From JBIKLM01 sp044375105 (GTDB taxonomy: Bacteria > Planctomycetota > UBA1135 > GCA-002686595), in assembly GCA_044375105.1 (NCBI GenBank), contig JBILNK010000069.1, forward strand, positions 1 through 19,393: a DNA stretch of 19,393 nucleotides. Direction: 5' to 3'. Below the pieces are notes generated by a model. The model did not search any database and was not told the DNA's origin. It worked only from the letters and a program-made list of their open reading frames with translations. Positions 7,927-14,163 of the stretch are shown piece by piece. The translations under genes were made by a program, and so were the position numbers. Position 1 is the first letter of the stretch. Every line of letters begins with the position of its first letter.

Positions 7927-8394
7927 GTGTCTCTTCTGCTCCTCTCCCTCTCGAGCTTGGTCTCCTCGGGCGCCGAACCGCAGCCCGTTCCTGCGCTCTT
8001 CGACCGGCCGCAACTGTCGCCGGTCTGCGTGGTCGGCCTGGAGCCTTCCAGCGATCGCTCTGCGCCGGCCTGGATCCTGCCGCCCCAGCTCACCGTGCTT
8101 CGGACCGATTCGGAGCAGCCGGCCAAGGCCAGCGGCCCCTACGACGAGCTGCTGGTCCTTTCCGCCGTTCGAGACGGGACTGACTGCACGCTCGATGGCA
8201 ACGTCGATGTGGAGTACATCCCCGGTGAGCTCAAGGAGCCTGTCGAGTTGACCTTCACCATCCGATTCCCCTGCCCCGGCGGCGTGATCATCGTGCCCAC
8301 GGTCACCCACAGCGTGGTGTACCAGACCGTCACGGAGCGCACGACACGCTACCGGTCCTCGAGCAAGCCGGGGGTGGAGTGCCCGCCCTGGTGA
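7927..8394 (+). CDS. Exported hypothetical protein, N-terminal part of a probable frameshifted gene
   Basis: GTG 7927 opens MSLLLLSLSSLVSSG, a short hydrophobic signal-like segment. A strand-rich body follows (SPVCVVGLEPSSDRS, PPQLTVLRTDSE, GPYDELLVLSAVRDG, VELTFTIRFPCPGG, THSVVYQTVTERTTRY). I recognise no family. The frame is open back to GTG 7819. However, codons between 7819 and 7926 use G or C at the third position only about half the time, while those after 7927 do so mostly, so I prefer 7927. No Shine-Dalgarno is obvious at either start. The frame ends in a TGA at 8392-8394, just after a run of five Gs at 8370-8374. The next frame begins at 8379 in the -1 register and carries similar Cys- and Thr-rich sequence, so the two are probably one gene (see the finding). 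Confidence 0.55.
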   Translation: MSLLLLSLSSLVSSGAEPQPVPALFDRPQLSPVCVVGLEPSSDRSAPAWILPPQLTVLRTDSEQPAKASGPYDELLVLSAVRDGTDCTLDGNVDVEYIPGELKEPVELTFTIRFPCPGGVIIVPTVTHSVVYQTVTERTTRYRSSSKPGVECPPW

Positions 8395-8753
8395 CCGAAC
8401 GGAGTTTCACTCAGGTAGCCAGTGGGAGCTGGTCCTATGGGCCGGGCCCCATCTGCCCGGGCGAGTGCTGCCTCCTCTCGACCACGACCAGCACGCTCGA
8501 GTACTCGGACGACATTTATCTGGGAAAGGTCCATCAGAACTCGATCAAGATCATCTGTCCGGACGGTAAACCCGGCACGCAGACGACCATCACCGAGACC
8601 TACCTGCGGAATTCACGCTGGGTCACCGTAGAAACTTACATCCCGACTTGCCCGGGAGCCGTGTGTCCGCCGAGCCAGGTCGAGGGACTCTGGAGCCCTT
8701 CGATCCACGCCACCGTCGTCAAGGTCACGAACGACTGCCAGCCGGAGCATTGA
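8379..8753 (+). CDS. Cys-rich hypothetical protein, C-terminal part of a probable frameshifted gene
   Basis: This 124-codon frame starts at GTG 8379, overlapping the previous frame by 16 nt. It has eight Cys residues, in ICPGECC, IICPDG, TCPGAVCPP and NDCQ, suggesting disulfides outside the cytoplasm, yet no signal peptide of its own. VTERSFTQ near its start echoes VTERTTRY near the end of the upstream frame. Codon use is strongly coding-like. No convincing ribosome site precedes GTG 8379. I therefore read it as the continuation of the upstream gene after loss of one base. A translationally coupled second gene is the alternative. Confidence 0.55.
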   Translation: MPALVTERSFTQVASGSWSYGPGPICPGECCLLSTTTSTLEYSDDIYLGKVHQNSIKIICPDGKPGTQTTITETYLRNSRWVTVETYIPTCPGAVCPPSQVEGLWSPSIHATVVKVTNDCQPEH

Positions 8754-8764
8754 TCGCCCTGCGC

Positions 8765-8788
8765 CCGGGCGGCTGCTCGGCCGCCCGG
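8765..8788 (+). terminator. Hairpin terminator candidate
   Basis: CCGGGCGGC (8765-8773) and GCCGCCCGG (8780-8788) form a perfect 9-bp stem with the loop TGCTCG. It lies 11 nt after the stop codon at 8753. There is no T tract. Confidence 0.5.
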
Positions 8789-9197
8789 TCCGCTCTGCTG
8801 GTCCTCGCGCTCGAGGCACCTCGCGCGGCTGCGGACTTGCCCGCTGCCGGATGCATGCCTGGCCTGGACGGAGTCCGCAATGGCGCCGCCCTGGAATTGC
8901 GCGGTCGATCGAAGGGCGGTCCTGACCGGAGCAGCGGGCCTGCCTCCGGCGGCCGGAGCCGAGCGGAGCCGAGGCCCGTTGCCCGGGGCACCTTCCGAGC
9001 GACTCGAGGCGCCGCGCGCCGACCCTGCAGTCGGCGCGCTCCTCGACGATCGGCGCCCGGGGAGCAAGTCCTGCGCGGAAGGGCCGAGGAGCTCCTGTTA
9101 GGCTGGGACCAGCGTCTCGAGGTCGGTCGCTGGAAGGCGGTGACTCACGGGGCGCCGGTTGCTTCCTGGACCGAGTCGAACGCCCCCGATCCCGTCG
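8789..9197. other. Intergenic gap upstream of the TerC-family gene
   Basis: This gap of about 410 bp has no supported gene. A 73-codon plus-strand frame at 8880-9101 has no motif and a Pro/Arg/Ala-rich translation, and I reject it. The gap contains a long hairpin at 9005-9045, listed separately. Confidence 0.35.
9005..9045. repeat. Long inverted repeat (extended hairpin) upstream of the TerC-family gene
   Basis: GCGCGCCGAC (9014-9023) and GTCGGCGCGC (9030-9039) form a perfect 10-bp stem with the loop CCTGCA. An outer CGAGG/CCTCG pair (9005-9009 with 9041-9045) extends it across a small internal loop. It lies about 150 nt before the TerC-family start codon. It could be a leader structure, an operator or a terminator. 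Confidence 0.5.
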
Positions 9198-9929
9198 ATG
9201 CTCGAACTGCTGACCGACCCGAACGCCTGGCTGGCCCTGCTGATGCTCACCTCCCTGGAGGTGGTGCTGGGCATCGACAACCTGGTGTTCATCACGATCG
9301 TGGTCGGGCGCCTGCCGGATCACCAGCGCGCCAAGGGCCTGCGGATCGGGTTGGGGCTGGCGCTGGCCACGCGGCTGGCGCTGCTGTTCACCCTGTCGTG
9401 GCTGATCGGGCTGACCGCGCCCCTGTTCGGAATCGCCGGACAGGAGCTTTCGGGGCGCGACCTGATCCTGATCTTCGGGGGTTTGTTCCTGCTCTGGAAG
9501 GCGACCACTGAGATGCACCACCAGATGAATCCGGACGAGCAGGGCACGCTGCATGGGGGCGGGAAAGTTGCCCGCTTCGGCACGACGATCGCGCAGATCG
9601 CGCTGATCGACATGGTCTTTTCGCTCGATTCGGTCATCACCGCCCTGGGCATGGTCAAGCACCTCGAGATCATGATCGCCGCGGTCTTGATCTCGATGGC
9701 CGTGATGCTGGCCGCGGCGCGGCCGATCGGCGGCTTCGTTTCCAAGCACCCGACGTTCAAAGTCCTGGCGCTGAGCTTCCTGGTGCTGATCGGCGCCCTG
9801 CTGGTGGCCGAGGGCTTCGAGGTGCACGTGCCCAAGGGCTACATCTACTTCGCCATGGCCTACGGTCTGGGGGTCGAGCTGATCAACATGCGCGTGCGTG
9901 CCCGGCGCCTGGCGACGGGCAAGAAGTAG
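9198..9929 (+). CDS. TerC-family integral membrane protein
   Basis: This 243-residue, very hydrophobic protein has about seven membrane segments. The TerC/YgdQ-type signatures are LEVVLGIDNLVFITIVV (about 16-32) and IALIDMVFSLDSVITALGM (about 136-154). Both carry the conserved acidic residues (E17, D24 and D140, D147) placed inside the membrane in this family. Length and architecture match the short TerC proteins without CBS or CorC domains. Family members are linked to export of metals such as manganese or to tellurite resistance; the substrate here cannot be read from sequence. ATG 9198 is chosen because it begins the first conserved helix. The frame is open upstream to TTG 9159, but that stretch is non-helical. 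No strong Shine-Dalgarno is present. The long hairpin at 9005-9045 is the only visible candidate for regulation. Confidence 0.9.
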   Translation: MLELLTDPNAWLALLMLTSLEVVLGIDNLVFITIVVGRLPDHQRAKGLRIGLGLALATRLALLFTLSWLIGLTAPLFGIAGQELSGRDLILIFGGLFLLWKATTEMHHQMNPDEQGTLHGGGKVARFGTTIAQIALIDMVFSLDSVITALGMVKHLEIMIAAVLISMAVMLAAARPIGGFVSKHPTFKVLALSFLVLIGALLVAEGFEVHVPKGYIYFAMAYGLGVELINMRVRARRLATGKK

Positions 9930-9984
9930 CGCGACGGGGCCGCCCCGGGCGGTGCTGGCCGCCCGACGAGCCCTGAAAAGCACA

Positions 9985-10018
9985 GCATCCCGCGCTCCTG
10001 TCAGGGAGCGCGGGATGC
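9985..10018. terminator. Bidirectional terminator between convergent genes
   Basis: GCATCCCGCGCTCC (9985-9998) and GGAGCGCGGGATGC (10005-10018) form a perfect 14-bp stem with a 6-nt loop, lying between convergent stop codons at 9929 and 10104. On the minus strand the stem is followed 3 nt later by CTTTTC, the better terminator direction. Confidence 0.75.
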
Positions 10019-10103
10019 AACTGCGGCCGATCCGGAATTCGCCGGAATCAGGCTCGAATCCGGGCGGGAACCGGGACGGCGAGGTCCCGGGGTCGAGCGC
10101 TTC

Positions 10104-10892
10104 TCAGCCGCGCTTCTCAGCCGGCTTTTCGCTCGGGCGCTCGGCGGGCTTTTCCGCGGGCTTCTCGGCGGCCGCTTTGGCCTGGGCTTCGCGCAGCTTG
10201 GCCACCTGAACGGCCGGATCCTTCTGGAAGGCGCGCTTGCAGCCGCCGCAGCAGACCTTGACCAGCTGCACGCCGTAGAGGAACTCCTGGGGCGCGCCGT
10301 TGACGTCCAGGGGCTCGCTGGAGATGAAGCAGGTGGTCAGCGGGTAGCTGGCGCGCTGGGCTTCGATCAGGGCCGCGTCGATCTTGGCCATCGAGGGGGC
10401 CGGGTCCTTGAGGAAGGTGGCCTTGCAGTCGGGGCAGCAAAAGCGCGCCAGGCGGGTGCCGTGCACCACGTCGACGGCCTTTTCCCCCAGCTCCTGTCCC
10501 GAGACCGGGCAGGTGGTCAGCGGGTAGCTGGGCTTCTGGGCCGCGATCACCGCGGCGTCGATCTTGGCGATCGCTTCGGCCGGGTTCTTGGTGGCGCCGC
10601 GGGTGCAGCCCTTGCAGCACACGCGGATCAGACGGCCCTCGGCGACCAGGTTCAGGGGCTCGCCCATCGAGCCCAGGGGCTCGCCGGAGACCACGCACAC
10701 GTCCAGGGGGTAGCTGGGCAGCTGGGCGGCGATCGCGGCGGCGTCCAGCTCGGCCTGGGTCGGGGCGGCGGCGGGGGCCTGGACCGCCGGGGCGGCCTCG
10801 GCGGGGCGCTTCTGGGGCTCCTGGGCGAACAGGGACAGGGTCAGCAGCAGGGTGGCGCCGATCCAGGCGCCGAGGGCGGCAAAGCGTTGCAT
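10104..10892 (-). CDS. Exported protein with three CCxxC metal-site-like repeats
   Basis: This 262-residue protein has a signal peptide (MQRFAALGAWIGATLLLTLS, LFAQE) and an Ala/Pro linker. Three repeats of about 61 residues follow, each beginning SYPLTTCPVSGQ-like and ending RFCCPDCKATFLKDPA-like. Each repeat has one Cys after YPL (C66, C128, C188) and a CCxxC cluster 24-26 residues later (C92/93/96, C152/153/156, C214/215/218). Four Cys per repeat in this spacing resemble YHS/TRASH-type metal-binding treble-clef domains, so a divalent or soft-metal-binding role in the periplasm is inferred, not shown. The C-terminus is a low-complexity EKPAEKPAERPSEKPAEK tail. ATG 10892 begins the signal peptide; the upstream in-frame TAC-side extension to 10931 adds only MALRSPCPPLVTP. 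It is divergent from the sigma-factor operon and converges on the TerC-family gene, which hints at a metal link. Confidence 0.75.
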   Translation of the reverse strand: MQRFAALGAWIGATLLLTLSLFAQEPQKRPAEAAPAVQAPAAAPTQAELDAAAIAAQLPSYPLDVCVVSGEPLGSMGEPLNLVAEGRLIRVCCKGCTRGATKNPAEAIAKIDAAVIAAQKPSYPLTTCPVSGQELGEKAVDVVHGTRLARFCCPDCKATFLKDPAPSMAKIDAALIEAQRASYPLTTCFISSEPLDVNGAPQEFLYGVQLVKVCCGGCKRAFQKDPAVQVAKLREAQAKAAAEKPAEKPAERPSEKPAEKRG

Positions 10893-11039
10893 GGGGGTGA
10901 CCAGCGGGGGACAGGGGGATCGCAGGGCCATACCCTAATCGGGGCCGGCCTTCCCCTGGTCCTTGGGCCGCCCGGGCCCCCGGTTCGACCGTTCAGGGGA
11001 TTCCGCAACCTGCCGCCCCGTCCCCGGTTCCATGCCCCT

Positions 11040-11702
11040 GTGACTCCTCCGGAGCCCCGCGAGACCCTGCACCCGCCGGCCCAATGGCCCGCCCCGTCCC
11101 CTCCCGGGCCAGAAGGCCCGCAGGCGGACGACCCGGGCACGGCCTGGATGCTGGCCTTCCAGGGGGGCGACGGAACCGCTTTCGAGGCCCTGGTGCGGCA
11201 TTATTCCGACCCCCTGTACCGCCTGTTGACCCGCTTCCTCGGGCCGGTACCCCAGCGCGAAGACCTGGTCCAGGAGGTCTTCCTGCGGGTTTTCAAGGCC
11301 AAGGAGCGCTACGAGCCCAGCGCGCGCTTCAGCACCTTCCTGTACCGGATCGCCTTCAACCTGGCCGCCAACGAGCGCGAGAAGGCGCGCCATCGCCAGA
11401 CCCGCTCCTTGGGCGACGACGGCACCGGCCAGCGCCCCGCGGAACCCGCCGACCCGGGCGCCCCCGATCCGAGCCTGCACCTCGAACAGAACGACGTCTC
11501 GGCCGCGGTGCGCGCCGCCATCGAGGCCCTGCCGGCCAAGCAGCGCATGGCGCTGCTGCTGGCCAAATTCGACGAATTGCCCCACGAGGAGATCGCCCGC
11601 GTGCTGGATCTGTCGGTCCCGGCGGTCAAATCTCTCGTCCACCGCGCCCGCGAGACCCTGCGCGAGCGCCTGTCCCCTTTCCTGCTGGAGCAATCGGCAT
11701 GA
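11040..11702 (+). CDS. ECF-family RNA polymerase sigma factor
   Basis: This protein of about 220 residues has sigma-70 region 2 at about 37-110 (FEALVRHYSDPLYRLLTRFL, REDLVQEVFLRVFK, FSTFLYRIAFNLAANE) and region 4 near the C-terminus (AIEALPAKQRMALLLAKF, LPHEEIARVLDLSVPAVKSL, VHRARETLRERL). The two are joined by a 40-residue Pro/Asp-rich linker with no extra domain. It should direct RNA polymerase to alternative promoters. The start is uncertain. GTG 11040 gives a Pro-rich N-terminal extension, while ATG 11148 starts just before region 2; neither has a Shine-Dalgarno. The stop overlaps the next start in ATGA (11699-11702), so it is co-translated with the membrane protein downstream. It is likely the first gene of a three-gene operon, divergent from the CCxxC protein gene 147 bp away. 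Confidence 0.88.
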   Translation: MTPPEPRETLHPPAQWPAPSPPGPEGPQADDPGTAWMLAFQGGDGTAFEALVRHYSDPLYRLLTRFLGPVPQREDLVQEVFLRVFKAKERYEPSARFSTFLYRIAFNLAANEREKARHRQTRSLGDDGTGQRPAEPADPGAPDPSLHLEQNDVSAAVRAAIEALPAKQRMALLLAKFDELPHEEIARVLDLSVPAVKSLVHRARETLRERLSPFLLEQSA

Positions 11703-12337
11703 AGCGCTTCGCCCCCCCTTCGGGCGCCGGCGCCGGTGCCCCCGGCGATCCCCTGGACGCCCTGCTGGGCCGGCTGCCCGAGCCCGCCACCCCTCCCGAC
11801 CTGGCCCAACGAACCCTGACCGCGGTGCAGGCCGAAGCGGCCCTCGACCGGCTCCTGGACCAGCACTTGCCGGCCGAGGTGCCGAGCGGCCTGGCCGAGC
11901 GGGTGCTGATCGGCCTCGGTCAGCGGCCGGCGCCCCGTGTTTGGCGCCCCGTCCTGCGGCGCCCTTCGACCTGGGCCCTGGCCCTGGCGGCGGCGGCCCT
12001 GCTGGCCGTGGCCCTGGGTCTGTGGCGGCGGCCCTCCGCCGCGCTGCCCGAGGATCGGCTGGCCCAGGCGCCGCGCGCGCCGGCGGCCGGCGCCGCGCTC
12101 GCGCCCGATCCGGGCGCGGAAAACTTGGGCGCGGAGACCCGTGGCTTGGCGGCGGCCCCGACGCCCGCGGCCGACGTCGATCCGGAGCTGCTGGCGGTCC
12201 TCGAAGTGCTGGAGAACTGGGACACGCTCACCGATCCGTCGGTCCTGGCCCTGGAGCTCGAGCAGGACTCGAGCTGGTGGAGCGAGCTGGAAGCCGCGCT
12301 GCAGCCCGCTGCCGCGGAGGATTCCGATGAGGGTTGA
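11699..12337 (+). CDS. Single-pass membrane protein, candidate regulator of the ECF sigma factor
   Basis: This 212-residue protein has a cytoplasmic N-terminal part of about 90 residues and one membrane helix (about 91-109, TWALALAAAALLAVALGLW) flanked by Arg. An acidic, Ala/Pro-rich region follows on the far side. The N-terminal part carries two related stretches, LLGRLPEPATPPDLAQRTL (23-41) and LLDQHLPAEVPSGLAERVL (52-70), so it looks duplicated. The Asp/Glu-rich C-terminus includes LAVLEVLENWDTL. Position next to an ECF sigma factor and this topology suggest an anti-sigma role. However, there is no HxxxCxxC zinc motif and no recognised anti-sigma domain, so that remains inference. The 4-nt overlap with the sigma gene and 11-nt overlap with the next gene imply coupling. 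Confidence 0.75.
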   Translation: MKRFAPPSGAGAGAPGDPLDALLGRLPEPATPPDLAQRTLTAVQAEAALDRLLDQHLPAEVPSGLAERVLIGLGQRPAPRVWRPVLRRPSTWALALAAAALLAVALGLWRRPSAALPEDRLAQAPRAPAAGAALAPDPGAENLGAETRGLAAAPTPAADVDPELLAVLEVLENWDTLTDPSVLALELEQDSSWWSELEAALQPAAAEDSDEG

Positions 12338-13445
12338 CCGGCTCGATCGAGGCCCGCTCGGACCACGCCCGAGCGGCGAGGCCGGCCTGTCCGCGCTGCT
12401 CTGGCGCTGGGTCCAGCGGCTTCGGATTCCCCTGGCCTCTGCTCGGGTGCTCTGGCTGGCGGCCCTGCTCGCCACGGCCTGGACCTCGGGTGGCAGCGCC
12501 CTGGCCCAGGAGCCGGGACCGGGCGCGCTCGAACATTGGCAGCGCCTGCCGCCCGAGCGGCAGGCCGAGCTGCGCCAGCGTTTCGAGGACTTCCGCAAGC
12601 TCGAACCGGAAGCCCGCGCCGCGCTGGTGGAGCGGGCGCGGGGCCTGCGCGAGCGGATCGAGCGGATCGACGCGGATTTCGGGCCCGAGGAGCGCGAGCG
12701 CCTGCAAGGGCTGCCCAAGGATCTGCGCCGGCGGACTTTGGTGGATTTCCTCCAGGCCCGTGCGCGCTTCCATTTCCCCGATCCGAATCGGCTGCTGCCG
12801 CCGGACTTGGAGCGCGAGCTCGCGCGCTCCTCGCCGGGCGAGGGCCCCAAGCTGTTCGAGCGCGCCCGCATCCACGTCCACGAGCGCGCCATGAAGCGCA
12901 CCCTCGAACGCTTCGGCCCGCGGCTCGGATTGTCCCGGGAGCGCCTCGAGGAGTTGCGCGGTCTGCCGCCGCACGAGCGGGCGCGCAAGCTGCGCAAGCA
13001 CTTCGACGCCTGGCGCGGCGAGGACATGCCGCCGCGGCTGCGCGAATTCCTCGAGCAGCGCCAGCTTGGCTCGGAAAGCCTCTGGCTCGGGGGCCCCGCG
13101 GCCGGTCGGGGGCTTGCCCCCGACGAGCGAGCGGATCCCGAAGGGCCCCTCGAGCGCCCTGCGCCGCCGTACCAGCCCGCGATCGGCCGCCGCATCCTCA
13201 GCGCCTTGGAGCCGCGCCTTGACGACTTCCTGGACGCGGCCGAAGCCGGACGGCGTCTGTCGTCCGAGGAGGTCGAGCGATTGCAGCGCCGGCGGTTGCT
13301 GGCAGCTTTCCCGCGCCTGGCGGAAGCTCCGGCGCTGCTGCGCCGCGACCTCGAGCACACGCCGATCCGCGAGCTGCTGATGCGCGCGCGCATCAGCCTC
13401 GACCTGCCCCGCGGTCGCGCGGCTGCGCCGTCACGCGCGCGCTGA
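12327..13445 (+). CDS. DUF3106-like membrane-anchored or exported helical protein
   Basis: This 372-residue protein has an N-terminal hydrophobic segment (VLWLAALLATAWTSGGSALAQ, about 41-61) that looks like a signal peptide with an unusually long Arg-rich n-region. The next part, HWQRLPPERQAELRQRFEDFRKLEPEARAAL (70-100), matches the DUF3106 style of W-x2-L-P-P-E-R/Q followed by RF-x2-F/W-x2-L-x-P-E. Similar helical modules recur (LPKDLRRRTLVDFLQAR, LSRERLEELRGLPPHERARKLRKHFDAW), giving a highly charged Arg/Glu-rich helical protein. DUF3106 proteins often lie behind ECF sigma/anti-sigma pairs; their function is unknown. ATG 12327 is preceded by GGAGG (12316-12320), which supports it over upstream in-frame codons. 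The gene overlaps the membrane protein gene by 11 nt and is the last of the operon. Confidence 0.75.
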   Translation: MRVDRLDRGPLGPRPSGEAGLSALLWRWVQRLRIPLASARVLWLAALLATAWTSGGSALAQEPGPGALEHWQRLPPERQAELRQRFEDFRKLEPEARAALVERARGLRERIERIDADFGPEERERLQGLPKDLRRRTLVDFLQARARFHFPDPNRLLPPDLERELARSSPGEGPKLFERARIHVHERAMKRTLERFGPRLGLSRERLEELRGLPPHERARKLRKHFDAWRGEDMPPRLREFLEQRQLGSESLWLGGPAAGRGLAPDERADPEGPLERPAPPYQPAIGRRILSALEPRLDDFLDAAEAGRRLSSEEVERLQRRRLLAAFPRLAEAPALLRRDLEHTPIRELLMRARISLDLPRGRAAAPSRAR

Positions 13446-13446
13446 G

Positions 13447-13476
13447 GCCGCCCTCTGGAGTGAGAGGAGAGGGGGC
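13447..13476 (+). terminator. Hairpin terminator candidate after the sigma-factor operon
   Basis: CCCTCT (13451-13456) pairs with AGAGGG (13468-13473). The stem extends by GCC/GGC across one bulged G, with an 11-nt loop. It begins 1 nt after the stop codon of the DUF3106-like gene. A T7 tract at about 13700 is too far away to belong to it. Confidence 0.4.
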
Positions 13477-14163
13477 TGCTGGCAGGTGATGGCGTCCAGC
13501 GGACGCGATCCGTACGAGTTCGGGTGTCTGGCGGCGAATGGAGGCGCTTTTCATCGGGATGCCCGAAGCGCCGTGGTGTGGCGCTCGGCCCTGGAACTCC
13601 AGGGGTTCGGCGCGCGGTTTGGTATGCGCTCTGGTGCGCGATTTTCGGGGCGGGGCAGAGCGCGAACGGCGGGACGGTCCCTCCAGTTCCCGAACGGTCA
13701 TTTTTTTCGCTGCGTGGTGTTCGGCGGGGGGCGGTCGGGGGGGGCTGGAGGGGCGGGTCTTGGGCGGGGGCGAGGCGCTGCCGCCGTTCGGTGTCCAGGG
13801 GGCAGGCGGCTCGGAATTGAGTCGGCGTTCCGCGTGGGGACGGGGGGCGCCGGCCGACACCATCTCCTTCCTTCTGCGGGTGCTCGAGCGGCGCCGGTCC
13901 GGCTGGATCGGCGCCGCTTCCCTTGGCGCCGGCCGATCCGGGTTGCGCAGGCACGGCGATCGGGGTGCTGGCGTGGGGAGTCCGGGAATCCACGGGTCCA
14001 ACAAACCACCGGTCCCGCTGTCCAGAGGTCGGTCGAGCCGGGTGCGGGGAGCGCCGGGCTGGCTGCGGGCCTTGCCCTGAGATCGGGGCGGCCCTGACGC
14101 TCGGGCAGGCCCGATTCGGGCCTGCGCTCGACTCGGCGGCTCCGCTAACGTGGCCTGCTTCCG
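13477..14163. other. Long gap without a supported gene
   Basis: This stretch of about 690 bp lies between the sigma-factor operon and mnmH. Frames open on both strands (13486-14097 +, 13538-14080 +, 13698-14009 -) give Gly/Arg- or Pro/Arg-rich translations without domains, signal peptides or ribosome sites. The DNA has G-rich homopolymer runs near 13726-13760 and a T7 tract near 13702, unlike the neighbouring genes. It ends with a palindrome at 14105-14125. It may be regulatory or decayed sequence. Confidence 0.4.
14105..14125. promoter_or_regulatory. 21-bp palindrome upstream of mnmH
   Basis: GCAGGCCCGA and TCGGGCCTGC flank a single central T, giving a perfect 10-bp dyad 38 bp before the ATG at 14164. 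It may be an operator or a small 5'-UTR hairpin. Confidence 0.45.

Noticed and set aside
8880..9101. 73-codon plus-strand ORF
   Set aside because: There is no ribosome site, domain or signal peptide, and it overlaps the long hairpin.
9060..9197. yybP-ykoY manganese riboswitch before the TerC-family gene
   Set aside because: GGGGAGCAAG at about 9059-9068 resembles the conserved GGGGAGUAGC, but the other conserved loop and paired elements were not found by eye.
13486..14097. Overlapping plus-strand ORFs of 180-200 codons before mnmH
   Set aside because: The translations are Gly/Arg-rich with no family resemblance, and two frames are equally open, which suggests non-coding GC-rich DNA.
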